Positions 43,373-55,200 of a DNA stretch of 64,000 nt are shown piece by piece (positions within the stretch are counted from its first letter, which is position 1; each line of letters opens with the position of its first letter). Position numbers and translations under genes: made by a program. The notes below the pieces were generated by a model. It was not told the DNA's origin, made no database searches, and worked only from the letters and a program-made list of their open reading frames with translations. This DNA is from Dasypus novemcinctus (lineage: Eukaryota; Chordata; Mammalia; Cingulata; Dasypodidae), in contig NC_080673.1 of assembly GCF_030445035.2 (NCBI RefSeq), positions 183,191,216 to 183,255,215 of the forward strand, written 5' to 3'.

Positions 43373-43477
43373 GGGAGCCGATGTGGCTCAGTGGTTGAGT
43401 GCCAGCTTCCCACTTACAAGGTCCAAGGTTCAACCCCTGGCCCTAGTACCTCAAAAAAACAAAACAAAACAAAAAAC
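43373..43477 (+). repeat. Short armadillo SINE
   Basis: Head GGGAGCCGATGTGGCTCAG, B box GGTTCAACCCC, CCTAGTACC before an ACAAAACAAAAC tail. Flanks GGTGAGCAC / AGTGAGCAT. Confidence 0.9.
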
Positions 43478-44379
43478 AGTGAGCATTGAGTAAAGAGGAA
43501 GTTGCTAACAGTATACAAAGTGTGGTTTCCATTTCTGTTTTTAAAAAACAAACAGGGCAGAGAGAGACCAGGCTTAAGTGCATAGGGTCAGAAACGGGTA
43601 TGGTAGAATTATGGATCATTTTTCTCTTTCTTTTTTGTTTGTATTTATTCATTTATTTGTTTATGTTTTCTAATTTGGTACAAAATGGGGGAAAGAGCTT
43701 TAGAGATTGATTGATGTTTAAGAAGCAACAACTGGGAGGGAAGCAGCAAGGAAAAAGCAAAAGAAATAGCCCAAAATGTCACCACGGATGTTCCCTTGGT
43801 GAGCCCCAAAGGCAATTTTCCTTCTCGTTCCTTTTTCTCACTTGTGTTTCCTTGGCTTTCTACAATGCCCGTGTCTTGATTTCGTAATAAATAACAACAA
43901 AATCCCTGCACATAAAGCAAACAGACAATACAATGTGTTTTTTTTTAAGAAAGAAAAGGTGTAAAATACACCAAAATATAAGTGTTGGTTTTCTAGGAAT
44001 GAAAAGATTTGGGGTGCTTTTTTTTCCCTTCTTTTTTTCTTATCTCTTTTTCCCAAATTTCAACAATGAAAAGCTATTGCTTGTGCAAGAAGGAAGATAA
44101 AGAAAAATAAAGGCAGCTGAGTTTCACTCCTTCTCTCACCCTATCCTCTCACATCTGGAATATCTCATAAAGATCCCCAAACTTTAACGGGAACTGAGAA
44201 AGTCAAGAGCCAGCCAAGAGAGCAGTCTGTTCTTTCCTTTCCTCATCTCTTTATCTTTTTTCCATTGGCTGTGGAAGGAGGAAACAATAAAATCTCTTCT
44301 AAAGTGGACTTCACCTTCATCTCGGTTGGGTTCTAAATTGCATTGGTGAAAACTTTCAATAGTTTTTGGTGTGTGTGGT
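43478..44379. other. Gene-less stretch, AT-rich
   Basis: No named repeat. ORFs of 69-91 codons on the minus strand are low-complexity (poly-pyrimidine derived). Confidence 0.4.
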
Positions 44380-44738
44380 GTTTTTATATACATACATATA
44401 TACATTTTAACCATTTTAAATGTACAGTGGCATTAATTACATTCCCAATATTGTACAACCGTCAACACTATTTCCAAAAAAATTTTTACCACCCAAACAG
44501 AAATTCTGTATCCCTTAAGTTAAAAACTCTCCATTCTCCCTCTTCCCAGTCCCTAGTAGACTCTAATCTCCCTTCTGTCTCTATGAATTTGCTAATTCTA
44601 GATCTTTCATGTAAGTGGAGTCATATGGCCTTTTGTGTGTGCCTTATTTCCCTTTGCCTGTTTTCAGGGCTCATCCATGCTGTGGCACATATCAGAACTT
44701 CATTCCTTTTTATGGCTGAGTAGTATTCCACCACATGG

Positions 44739-45733
44739 TGGAATATCAGCCAAGGTGTGCTAATGCTAAGTACCAGAAACCTGTTGGCTTTTATAAAGGA
44801 TATTTATTTGGAGTAAAAGCTTACAGTTACAAGGCCTTAAAGAGTCAAACTCGGGAAACAGACTTGCCCAGTGGTTAGGGCGTCCGTCTACCACGTGGGA
44901 GGTCCACGGTTCAAACCCCGGGCCTCCTTGACCCGTGTGGAGCTGGCCCATGCGCAGTGCTGATGCGCGCAAGGAGTGCCCTGCCACGCAGGGGTGTCCC
45001 CTGCATGGGGAGCCCCACGCGCAAGGAGTGCGTCCTGTAAGGAGAGCCGCCCAGTGCGAAAGAAAGTGCAGCCTGCCCAGGAATGGCGCCGAACACACTT
45101 CCCGTGCAGCTGACGACAACAGAAGTAGACAAAGAAACAAGATGCAGCAAAATAGACACAGAACAGACAACCGGGGTGGGGGGGTGGGTATTAAAAAAAA
45201 TAAATAATCTTTAAAAAAAAAAAAAAAAGAGTCAAACTCAAGGCTCCTTCCTCACCCAAAGTCTGTTGCCACATGTTGAAGCAAGATGGCAGGCGACCTC
45301 TTCCTCTTAAGCACTCCATGAGCCCAGCTTCTTCTGTTCTCAGCTGTAGGCTGGAGTTTTCGTGTCTTTCCGAGCCAGCTTAGCTGCTCTGTTCTCTTCA
45401 CAAGGTCAGCTGTAAAACTACCAGGTAAACAGCTCATCTCTCCCCTGGGCTCCAGCATCAAAACCAAGTTCTCTCCTCTGCCATGTCTTTTTCTGTGTAT
45501 CTACTTCTCTGTATGTCTCCTTGATTGTCTGTTTATATAGCCTGCAAAGGGAGCGGGGACTCAAACTGAGTCACCCTAAAGCTGCGGTCAAATCAAAGCC
45601 CTAATCTTTACATAATTTAATCAAGGTCATCCCCTGATACAGTCAAAGGGTATCATGCCCAGAGGAACAGACCAGTTTACAAACATAATCAAATATCTTT
45701 TTTGGAATTCATAAATAATATCAAACTGCTACA
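44739..45733 (-). mobile_element. Solo LTR, family 2, containing a SINE
   Basis: Reverse copy of the 16570-17166 family: TTGGCTTTTATAAAGGATAT and CTTACAGTTACAAGGCC at the left, AACTGCTACA at the right. Perfect CATGG duplication (44734-44738 and 45734-45738). Without the SINE and its duplication the LTR is about 610 bp, equal to the other copy. Confidence 0.9.
44853..45228 (+). repeat. Long armadillo SINE, type B, in sense orientation
   Basis: Head with A-box-like TGCCCAGTGGTTAGGGCG and B box GGTTCAAACCC (44908-44918), CpG-rich body, and a poly(A) run of about 16 before the second duplication. Perfect 11-bp duplication GAGTCAAACTC (44842-44852 and 45229-45239). One of the best-preserved copies. 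Confidence 0.96.
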
Positions 45734-46113
45734 CATGGCTATGCAGTGTTTTGTTTATCCATTCATCGGTTTATGGACATTTGGGTTGTTGCCCCCTTTT
45801 GGCAACTGGGAATGATGCTGCTGTGAGCATTTGTGTACATGAAGCTGTTTGTGCCCCTGTTTTTAATACTTGGGATATAGAGACCTGGCAGCGGAACTGC
45901 TGTGTCATATGATAATTCTATGTTTAACTTTTTGAGGAACCGCCAAACAATATTTCAGAGCAGCTGCTCCTTAACATTGTTTTTAAATTCAAACCAACAC
46001 ACTTATTTTCCCAGATACATTGTGTGATCTTAGAAGTCATCTTCGTCTTCCTCAATGTGTCTATTAAATCACCTGGTATAGGTGTTTCGTCATTCATTCA
46101 TCAGACCTTTACT

Positions 46114-46395
46114 GGGGGAAAGTGGATGTGGCTCAATCAATTGGGCTCTCGCTTACCATAGGGGACGCCCTGGGTTCACCTCCCAGGGCCTCCTTGTGAA
46201 GGCAAGCTGGCCCACACCCGTGGAGAGCTGACAGCCCACACCTGGGGCGAGCTGGTGCAGCAAGATGTCGCAACAAAGGGAGACAAGCAGACACAGAAGA
46301 ACGCACAGCGAATGGACACAGAGAGCAGACAGCAAGCAAGTGGCAAGTGGGAGTGGGGGGGGGATAAATAAATAAAATAAATCTTTAAAAAAGAA
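46114..46395 (+). repeat. Armadillo SINE, type C (shortened body)
   Basis: Head AAGTGGATGTGGCTCAATC, B box GGTTCACCTCC, then GAAGGCAAGCTGGCCCACAC and a duplicated AGCTGACAGCCCACACCTGG-like segment found in no type A or B copy. AAATAAATAAAATAAATC tail. Same type as 10554-10911. Confidence 0.88.
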
Positions 46396-47466
46396 AGCTT
46401 TCCTTGGGGCTCCTCTGAGCGCCACCAACTCAAGCCCTGGGAAATAAAGACAAGTGCGTTCATGAGCCCTGCACTCAAGGAGCCCCCCTCTACGGAAGAC
46501 AAATGTGTCCACAGTAATTGCATCCCAGAATGGCAACCATCAGGCTGCACAGGTGCCACAGGGCCACCATGCAGGCAGGACATGTGTTGACTCTGACTGT
46601 TAGAAGTTGGAGGGCACCGACTCTCTGGGGTGCTGGATTAATTCCTGTGTTTTGATGGACATGAAAATCAATGGATCCATGGATATCTGCTGTTCTGATC
46701 ACTTGCCTCAGCCTAACCCAAGTTTCCAGAACCTGTGGCACAGCCCTACCCTGTGCAAAACATGCTGTGTTCTGCACTTCCTTTGGGACTGCCTGTTGTT
46801 GAGGAGACTGATCAGATGGATCCAAAAGACCAAGTTCACCTCATACCCTCTCCCTACAGGAGGCTAGGCTCTGTTCCTCAATGAAAACCGACTGGAGAAC
46901 AGCAGAGAACTGGCTTTCTAGTAGAAAAGACAAAAAGTTCTAGTATCATCCTTGCTGAATCTTGGGAGCCTGCCCAAAATCCTCAGTGGAGTTCCTCAGA
47001 ATCTTCATATTACTCTCGCAACAGGTTTTGTGCCAGGTGGGACAGCTCAGATACCGCAGTCCTGATTGTTGGAGTGCCTCAATGGTAAGCCATTCATTCA
47101 TTCATCCTTCAACAAAATGAAACACTATGAAAAGTTGTGGTCTAATGGGAAGAGAGAAATACAAACCAACAATGGTGCATATTTAAGGTACTGAATTGAT
47201 AACATGTGATGGAGACTTCATATGGGGGTAAGGATGATAATGGCTGAGAAATGACCCCTGGATTTGGTCATGCAGGGGACACTGGGACCCTTGCAAGAGC
47301 AATTTCTAGGCACTCTTAGGAACAAAAGGATGGTTTGGAGTAACTTGAAGAAAGAATGGGAGGACAGCAAGTGGAGACAACTGCTTCCAGGAGTTTTGTT
47401 AAAAGGGGAGAAGAGACATGAGACAAGAGCTGGAGGCCTCCAAGAGGTCAAAGAGTCTTTTTTAAA
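46396..47466. other. Gene-less stretch with old unclassified repeat remnants
   Basis: ACTCAAGCCCTGGGAAATAA and GCACTCAAGGAGCCCCCC at 46430-46490 resemble the unclassified ancient repeat seen at 35680. A 111-codon minus-strand ORF (46490-46825) overlaps an 86-codon plus-strand ORF; neither has a domain. Confidence 0.35.
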
Positions 47467-47467
47467 T

Positions 47468-47572
47468 TATTATTTACTATTTTTTTTTTACAAATCAATT
47501 TTATTGATATATAGTAATAGAGCATACAATTCATCCAAAGTGTACAGTCAATGATATTTGGTATAATCACAC
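47468..47572 (-). repeat. Antisense old L1 3' fragment
   Basis: TTTTACAAATCAATTTTATTGATATATA and ATTCATCCAAAGTGTACAG type words (47490-47550) match the antisense L1 3' end consensus. Confidence 0.45.
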
Positions 47573-47601
47573 ACACACAGACACACACACATATATATAT
47601 T
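47567..47601. repeat. (AC)n(AT)n microsatellite
   Basis: ACACACACAGACACACACAC followed by ATATATATAT. Potentially length-variable. Confidence 0.85.
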
Positions 47602-48766
47602 TTAAGATGGGGATATTATAGCACATTTGTATGCTGGTGGAAATAACTCAGGAGAGGGAGGGAAACTGGTGATGCAGGAAAGAGGAGACACCTATAAAAG
47701 AAGGCAGAACCAAAATGAGCCTGGCCCAAGAAAGAACATGGACAGTGGGGTAGCAGGTGCACAGATGCAGGGACTGGGCAATTTCATGTTGGAGCGTCAA
47801 TTTTGTGGTAGGAGCATATTTTTTGTAGGCCTCTATTTTCTCAGTGAAATGGAAAGTAACATCATAAACTGAAAGGAAGGATGGGAGGAGGTGTTGGAAG
47901 TTTCAGGAGGGAGGAGAGCGTGTGTCATCACCCTCAGAGTGGGAGCTGGGCCTGGAGAGTGACTGCATTGAGACTGGAGACGAAAATGGTGCACCACGTG
48001 CCCACGGCCTCCTCGGATGCACGCGGGCTTGACCAGGGTGTCAGTCAATGGCCAGGATGAGGAGAGGTCAAGGACAGCCTGGGAGGTTCCTGGGGGAGAG
48101 GGGAAGAGTCTCCAGGGAACTCTAAGCCCCCCTGGGAAGCATGGAGAATGCCACCTGCTCTGGGCTGGGCATGGGATGTGGGGAAATCAGCGCCCTTATT
48201 CCTTCCAGAGGGCAGCGAGGAGATGGAGAGGGGAGGGGACGATGCCAACAACCAGGGCTCCAGCGGTGCCATGGGAAAGGTTAGGCATGAAGTCAGCATT
48301 ATCAGAAAGCGACGAAAAGTTCCTTTCCAGCTGATAAAGGGAACGTTCTCTGCAGTTTTGCAACCAAAGCCTACAGATACTTGTTGAATGAATGACAGGC
48401 ATGAATGAATGAAGTAAGTACCAAAGGGGTGGATCCTGGGGCACCCAGTGCCCTTTTCTCTCTTCAAACTGACTTTGACTAAGAGCTTGTCCTCAAGCCA
48501 GCCCGAAGCTCTGCTCTCCTCCCCCACCCCCAGGAATACCAAGACAATGGATGTCACGCACGGGTCCTGGGGGGCCAGGCTGTGGCTGCCACTTACGGGG
48601 CATTCTCCCCGCCTCCCCCCAGCACCCCACCTCTCTCACACACACCCAGGGCACCACCACTCCCTGAAAAGAAATAGTTCACCCAGACATAGACACTGAA
48701 AGGGTTTCCTTCCCAGCCTCCCTCAGGGGAGGGAGTTTCCAGCACAGGAAAATGCACAAATGTCAA
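47602..48766. other. Gene-less stretch, worn repeat and GC-rich part
   Basis: 47650-47860 reads like a worn copy of a long fossil repeat (AGGAGACACCTATAAAAG, GGCCTCTATTTTCTCAGTG). From 47930 GC content is higher, with opposed ORFs of 105 and 170 codons overlapping at 48017-48557; they have no motif. GAATGAATGACAGGCATGAA near 48385 may be a LINE tail. Confidence 0.35.
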
Positions 48767-48778
48767 GAAAGCACCTAC

Positions 48779-49169
48779 AGGGAAGTGGATGTGGCTTAAC
48801 TGATAGAGCATCCGTCTACCATACGGAAGGTCTAGGGATCGATTCCCAGGGCTTCCTGACCTGTGTGGTGAGCTGGCCCATGCGCACTGCTGCTGCGCAC
48901 AAGGAGTGCACATGCAAGGTGTGCACCCCGCAAGGAGAGCTGCCCCGCGTGAAAAAAAGCGCAGCCCGCCCAGGAGTCGCACAGCACAAAGGGAGAAATG
49001 ATGCAGCGAGATGACGCAACAAAAAAGAGATGCAGATTCCAGTGCCACTGGATAGTGCAAGCCAACACAGAAGAACACACAGCGAATGGACACAGAGAGC
49101 AGACCACGGAGGGAAGGAGAGAGAAATAAATTTTTTTAAAAATTAAAAATAAATAAAATTTTTAAAAAT
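48779..49169 (+). repeat. Long armadillo SINE, type A-like
   Basis: Head GGGAAGTGGATGTGGCTTAAC, mutated B box GGATCGATTCC, body with a short internal deletion relative to 39207-39650. Perfect 12-bp duplication GAAAGCACCTAC (48767-48778 and 49170-49181). Confidence 0.94.
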
Positions 49170-49181
49170 GAAAGCACCTAC

Positions 49182-49896
49182 GCATGAGAGCAGCAGCCAC
49201 AGGGAGGCTGGGGGCAGCGTTGGCGCTTTGGATGTGCTTCTTGCAGGCATCAAAACGGGATTTATTCTTCCATCTACTTCTGAATTTTCAATGCCCAACC
49301 CTTGTCCTCTGCCTCCCCCTTACAGCCAGGACCTCCCAAGGTCTGTCTCATTTGCACCTGCCACCTCAATTCCAAATCAGAGACCCTGAGGCAGCCCCTG
49401 CTCGCTCAGCATCATCCGCTCTGCTCTACCCAAGGAGACACAAGCAGCCCATGAGATAAATTCCTAATTCCTCCTGCGGCTGCAGGACAGGTGCAGATTT
49501 CTGATTTTATCAGCGAGGCCCAGGTATCCTCCTTGCCACCCAGCCTGCTGATAAGAGGAGTGTTTAGCCGGGGTTGGCAAGCATCTGCCAGGCTCTGGAC
49601 GGGCGCGCCAGTGTTGTGGTCTGCTGGGCTGCACCAGCACTCAGAGAAAGTTCCACGGGCGCTGCTGCTCAGCTTGTGACAGAAGCCAGCGTGTGGCGTG
49701 CTCAGAGACGGGAGGCAGACAAGAGCAGGAAGGCGCATCCTCCACCCTGGAAGCTACACCGGGGATCTGTGGACCCGGCGCAGCAGACAGGACCCACCTG
49801 CCCAACAGTTACCAAGGTCCTGCCTCAGTGGGCCTTTCAGATGGCCCTGCTTCTGACCAAATTGCAATAACAACGAAATGACAGTCCTTCTAAGGT
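49182..49896. other. Gene-less stretch upstream of the ASB9 copy
   Basis: No repeat recognised. It may include 5' sequence of the retrocopy, but nothing here translates to the ASB9 N-terminus. Opposed ORFs of 62-108 codons are unconvincing. Confidence 0.35.
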
Positions 49897-50735
49897 GCCA
49901 CAGGACTTGATGGACGCCCATTTCACAAGTGCCCTGAAGGAAGGATTCTGTGCTCATTGGTCTCCCGTGCACGGAGCTGCGATTCATGGACGTTCTGCTC
50001 TCTCGGAGGAGCACGTCAGCCACGGGTGGTCCGCGAACCTCATGATGGCAGATCGTGGGGCCCCACTCCATGAAGCCTGTCTCGGGGGCCACGCCTCTTG
50101 TGCAAACGTTTTATTAAAGCCGGGAGCTCGGGTGAATGGCATGACTACAGAGTGGCACACTCCCTCGTTTAACGCTTGGGCAGCAGCAGCCAGAATGAAC
50201 TTGCCTCTGCTGCAGGGAGCCAGCCCCCACCCTAAAAGTGATCTGGCATCTCCCACAAAGCTGCTAAGAGAGGCCACGTGGAGTGTGTGGGTTCTCATGC
50301 AGCTCACGGGGACACTGATCATCATATCAGACACCGGGGCATGCGCTGTATTTGGCTTGTGAAAACCAGCAGATAGCCTGCGCCAGGAAGCTTCTGGAGT
50401 CAGGAGCCAGCAGGTACCAAGGCAGAGGTCTGGAGTCCCCTCTTCACGCAGCGGCCAGGATGCCTGGTGCGGAGCTGGCCTGGCTGCTCACAGACTTTGG
50501 AGCAGACATCCAGGCTAAGAGCACAGAAGACAAAACGTATGTGGAGCCGGTGCCCCCTGGGAGCCCCCTGACCAAGCTCCACCTGCAGGGAACGGGGCTC
50601 CCTTCTCTGATGAGTTATGCCAGTGAGAATTAAAAAATGCTTCGGAATCAGGCAGCATCTTAAGCTAACTGGCCTCATCCTACCAGAGCAGCTGAAACGG
50701 TTTCTCCTACATATTTCAATATTTGCAAAGAATAG
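49897..50735 (+). pseudogene. ASB9: Processed pseudogene of ASB9 (ankyrin repeat/SOCS box)
   Basis: ASB9 is a substrate-recognition subunit of cullin-RING ubiquitin ligases; ankyrin repeats bind the substrate (creatine kinase is known) and the SOCS box binds elongin B/C. The copy has no introns and follows ASB9 through most of its length in three frames. Frame 2 (49897-50300): WSPVHGAAIHG, PLHEACLGGH, LLKPGARVNG, EWHTPSFNA, SDLASP. Frame 3 (about 50330-50620): LACENQQ, KLLESGA, SPLHAAAR, DFGADIQAK, GLPSLM. Frame 1 (about 50613-50720): the SOCS box with KCFGIRQ and LPEQLKRFLLH, containing a stop. At least two frameshifts and stops make it non-functional. The ASB9 N-terminus is missing or unrecognisable. 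ASB11 and ASB5 are close relatives, but word matches favour ASB9. A SINE follows at 50757, hiding any poly(A). Confidence 0.9.
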
Positions 50736-50756
50736 GCAAAGGCAAACATGACTGAG

Positions 50757-51177
50757 TTTTTTTTAAAGATTTATTTATTTCTCTCCCCTTCTCCACCCCC
50801 ACCCCCCGCCCCAGTTGTCTGTCCCTGTGTCTATTTGCTGTGTGTTATTCTTTGTCCGCTTCTGTTGTTGTCAGCGGCACGGGAATCTGTGTTTCTTTTT
50901 GTTGCGTCACCTTGTTGTGTCAGCTCTCCGTGTGGGCAGCGCCATTCTTGGTTAGGCTGCACTTTCTTTCGTGCTGGGCAGCTCTCCTTACGGGGCACAC
51001 TCCTTGCACGTGGGTCTCCCATACACAGGGGCACTCCTGTGTGGCACGGCACTCCTTGCGTGCATCAGCACTGCACGTGGGCCAGCTCCACACGGGTCAA
51101 GGAGGCCCGGGGCTTGAAACGTGGACCTCCCATGTGGTAGGCAGATGCCTTATCCACTGGGCCAAGTCCACCTCCCC
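50757..51177 (-). repeat. Long armadillo SINE, type B
   Basis: Reverse copy, head CACTGGGCCAAGTCCAC. Only a short ATGA match remains as possible duplication (flanks ACATGACTGAG / CCATGATCACG). It sits just after the ASB9 copy. Confidence 0.93.
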
Positions 51178-51559
51178 ATGATCACGTTTTGCGACCAGTG
51201 GAATTTTAAAACAAAACTGGGCTTGTAAAAAACAAAACAAAAGTCCCTACCAACCCCTGCTGGGCATCAGTGTCCTCACTGCTAACACGGCAACCTAACA
51301 GTGCTTGCCAACTGTGGCAGATGTGGGGATGACATTTCACTGCTAACCTACTTCCAGGTGCCAAAGGGGAGATGCTCAGGAATTGTCCGTCTCCTTCCCT
51401 TTCCCTGTCAGGTTTGTATTTATGACAGTTCTAACCATCTCGAATGGGTCCTGGGCCCCACCAAGCTGGAAAGTAATATGAACCAGGGCACGTCCTCCAA
51501 CAGCTCTCCGTCGCTTCAGCGCTCCTCTGGCTGGCGAACGAGGCCCCTTGAGATCTGCC
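51178..51559. other. Gene-less stretch, nothing recognised
   Basis: Begins with an A-rich AAAAAACAAAACAAAAG (about 51224-51243), which might be a remnant poly(A) of the ASB9 copy displaced by the SINE. No exon seen; a 208-codon ORF opens at 51301 but its second half is the L2. Confidence 0.35.
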
Positions 51560-51915
51560 CGGGCTCCTCTCAGGACTCAAGCCCCGTCCTTCCTCCCCTC
51601 ACGCTGACTGACTGGGCTCTCCTCGGGGCTAACGCCCTCTCAGGCCTCCCAGGCTTAGCATGTGCCGCTCCCTCTGCCTGGAAGACCCTTCCTTCTCTTC
51701 TTCACCTGGACATAGCCAACTCATTCCTCACAGCTAAGCTCAGGGGCTGTCCCCTTCTCCAGGAAGCCTTCCTGCCCCCACTGAGGCCAAATGGGGTGTT
51801 CCTTGCCTGGACTTTCCACTCTCCTGGCACCAAACACATCTGCTTGCTTGTCCATCTCCCCGCCCTCTCAGGAGGCTGGAGGCAGGGACTGGATTTCATT
51901 TTTATATTAAAATAT
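51560..51915 (+). repeat. L2 LINE 3' region
   Basis: L2 order: GTGCCGCTCCCTCTGCCTGG, ACTCATTCCTCACAGCTAAG, CTCCAGGAAGCCTTCCTGCC, GGAGGCAGGGACTGGATTTC. Confidence 0.72.
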
Positions 51916-51918
51916 TCA

Positions 51919-52127
51919 GGGAGCTGATGTGGCTCAAGTGGTTGGGAACCTGCTTCCCACATGGGAGGTCCCGGGTTCAGTTCTCAGTGCCTCCTAAAGA
52001 CCAAAAAAAAAAACACGAAAAACCAGCTCAGGGGAGCTGATGTAGCTCAGGGGTTGAGTGCCAGCTTCTCACATACGAGGTCCCAGTTCAATCCTCAGCC
52101 CCAATACCTAAAAAAAAAAAAAAAAAA
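51919..52127 (+). repeat. Two-headed short armadillo SINE
   Basis: Head 1 at 51919 (GGGAGCTGATGTGGCTCAAG, CCTCCTAAAG junction) and head 2 at 52031 (GGGGAGCTGATGTAGCTCAG, CCCCAATACC junction) belong to different short subtypes. Final A tail of 18. Outer flanks ATTCAG / GTTCAG; inner TTCAG-like sequence precludes certainty on one versus two events. Confidence 0.85.
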
Positions 52128-52274
52128 GTTCAGTTTTTGGCACTACCACCTTCAAAAACTAAAAACCAAAACATAGCAGGTATCCCCAGATGGCCAGGGA
52201 TGATGACTATGATGGTGATAAAAGAGTACCTCAATTTCCTCATTTGTAAAATGGAAACTAACAGAACCAATATA

Positions 52275-55200
52275 TGTTTGGTTTATTCATTCAACAAGCA
52301 TTTATTGAGCACCTACCATGTACCTGGTACACAAAACCTCAGTAAACAAAAAGTCAAGCTCCCTGCACTGATGAAGCTAATCTTCAAGAGATAGACAATA
52401 AATTAATTACATATGACATGACTTCAATGATATGAAATAAGTAAACCAAGCTGCCTCAGAGAGCTAGAGACCGGATGATAGGTTTAAAGGAATTTGGGGG
52501 TAGAGGAAGAATGCAAGCTGACACCTACAGAAGTGAAATCTATGATAAGCTGGAGGTAAGTATTCGTACAAGGAAGAGATAAGATGGGGGCATAGGGATA
52601 CCTTTGGGTGGGGCTTTGCAGGCTTGAGGGGGGCTAGGGATGGGAGGATGGGTAATATTGCCCAAGAAATTGGGGGGAGGGTGGGGGAACATACAAACAT
52701 AGGAGATTGTCAGGTATTGGGTTGAGAATATAATGCTGAGAAAACCTTTTCAAAAATATAATAAGGAAGGTTACCTGTTTAAGATGCTTAAAGTAGAGAC
52801 TCTGACACAGGACAGGCTTCTACGGAGTATGAGTGCTCATTTTGCAATAATGGGTTATATCATTGGATGGAGACCCAAACAATGAGAGTGAAGGTATACC
52901 ACATCCTGGGGAGGACTGATGTTCTCAAATAGAGGGAATTGTATCTCGAGAGAGAAATGGTGGCTCCCAATGCATTAGGGCAGTCGAGCATGTCAAGCCC
53001 TCAGCGTTGTTGCAAGTATCTCTGAACATGGCCCTTCAAGCAATGAAGATTGACTGTCACTGTGGGCCCTGAGGGGAGGGGAAAGAGGTATTGAATAGGT
53101 GGAATCAGTGTAACAGTGGGGCAATGGGAGTGTTCCACAAGATTATGCAAGGATGCATATAGGACATGTTAAATTACACCAAAAATGTATAGGGGACTAT
53201 AGGCTAATATGTAAATCATAATGTAAAACATAAGATAACTAAAAATTTAGAAAATTGTATAGTCTAAAATATAAACCATCATGTAAACCCAAGTGTTACC
53301 TTGTTTGAAAGCTATTGTCTCAATATCTGTACATCAGTTTCAGTAAATATAGTATGAACATGTAAAAAGATCATTGCTGTGGAAGGGAAAAGGGTTTTAT
53401 ATTGGATATGTGGGAGTACCGTATATTGTATATATGAATTACTGTGATCTAAAACTTTTGTGAAGACAAGCTCACTAATTAGGAAAAAAAGAAAAAAGAA
53501 AAAGAAAGGATGTAGACACTGAGGAAAAGATGGAAGAAATTGTCTTGCCAATTTGCATACAGGGCAACACTTATCGCAGTGATGGAAGGCAAAACATCAA
53601 AAACAAAGCTTTTGCATTTTTAAATTTTTTGATACCCCAATTTATTTTTACCTTAATTTTTCTAAATTAATATGTATTCTATATCTAACCTTTAAACTCA
53701 TCACTGTATTCCATTTTACTATTAATGAAACCTGGCAATATATTGGGCTTCACTTTTGAAGAAGTTTTGGATCACAAAAAGGTTCCACAATGGCAAGGGA
53801 GGAATACTGGTATGGGATATTACTGACAGGGGACACATGGTTGGCAGGGAGTTCTCCAGGGCATATATCCAGGGTACATAAAAATGTTTGGATATTTTCA
53901 TAGTGATTACAGTTAAAAATGACTACTGAGGGAGTGCTGAGTTCCTAGCCAGAGGTGCTCTATCACATTCCCTAATGGAACAGCAACAATCCCCCAAATG
54001 CAATGGCAAAGACCAAAAAAGAAGGATGGCCCAACAATGAGCCCTTGATACTAATGACTATTCCTATGAGCCTGTGCGCCTGAAATAAGAACAAGGCCTA
54101 GAGCTGTAGGGTGCCTATGAGTTACCTCCTGAGAGCCTCCGTGTTGCTCAAATGTGGCCAGTCTCGAAGCCAAACTCAGCATGTAAATGCATTGCCTTCC
54201 CCCCAGCATGGGACATGACTCCTGGGGATGAGCCTTCCTGATACCAAGGGATTACTACCAAGTACCAGCTGATGATGTAACTAGAAAATGACCTTGAATA
54301 AAAGGGTCAACTCAGACCAGCAGAGTATCTCAGTTTACATATAATACCAGGAGTTAAAAATGCTTTTTGACCTGAATAAAAGGGGGAAATGGAAAGGACA
54401 AATGAGTTTATATGGCTATGAGTCTCCAAAAAAGAGCTGGGAGGTTATCAGAGGGGTTGTCCTTATGCACACCTCAGCAGAGACCCAGAGACAGATAAAG
54501 TAGATACAACCCCAGTTCTTCTGAGGGCTACAGAGTCCCACACATTATCTATGGTCATGGCAGATGGAGTTCAGTGCCATGTCAGTTGACCCTACTTTGG
54601 AGTTTGTGTTTCTGTGTGATGGAGCTGGACTCATATGTGATCTTTGTTCACAAGCCTCTCCTGTTACTTTTACCAGATCTGTGGTTGGTGCTGGGTTTAG
54701 TGTATACCCAAGGGACCTGAATCTCTGGACTGTCCATGTGATAGCCAGGCCCTGAGCCTCAAAAGACTAGCAACTCCTACAGTCTGGTTTATTGGACTTA
54801 CCCCACTTAGCTAACATGGAGGTGAAGAAGGTCAACCACCACACCAGGGAGCCAAGAGTGCCTACAACTGAAAGCAGGAGAATTACATCCATCATCCATG
54901 TGGAATCTAAGCCCCCTCTTGATATAGATGTACAGTGGACACAACCAATCCAAGGTCCACAGGATGGAGGAATAGAGTATCGATTAGAGTGGACTTACTG
55001 ATATTCTATTCATGAACTACTGTGATTAGTAATGGAAGAAATTGATTTGGAGAAAGTGGCCATGGTAGCTGCTGAAGGTAGGGAGTGGGAAGAAGAGACA
55101 TTTTCAGGACTTGGAGTTGTCCTGGGTGGTACTGCAGGGACAGTTCCTGGACATTGTATGTTCTCCCATGGCCCACTGGGTGGACTGGGGGAGAGTGTAA

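Larger units (their letters stand above)
44380..45975 (-). repeat. Old L1 3' end, antisense, split by an LTR
   Basis: Left piece 44380-44738 (CATTTTAACCATTTTAAATG, TTGTACAACCGTCAACAC, CTGTCTCTATGAATTTGC, TTTATGGCTGAGTAGTATTC); right piece 45739-45975 (GTTTATCCATTCATCGG, TTGCCCCCTTTTGGC, GGAACCGCCAAACAATATTT). The two join in order once the LTR is removed. Confidence 0.85.

Noticed and set aside
44853-44930. Free-standing tRNA gene
   Set aside because: The tRNA-like A/B boxes belong to SINE heads: followed by a SINE body and poly(A), framed by target duplications, and unable to form a full cloverleaf by eye.
48045-48557. 170-codon minus-strand ORF
   Set aside because: Overlaps a plus-strand ORF of similar quality; no motif, no splice or promoter context.
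51301-51927. 208-codon plus-strand ORF
   Set aside because: Its C-terminal half is a sense L2 fragment; no domain in the first half.
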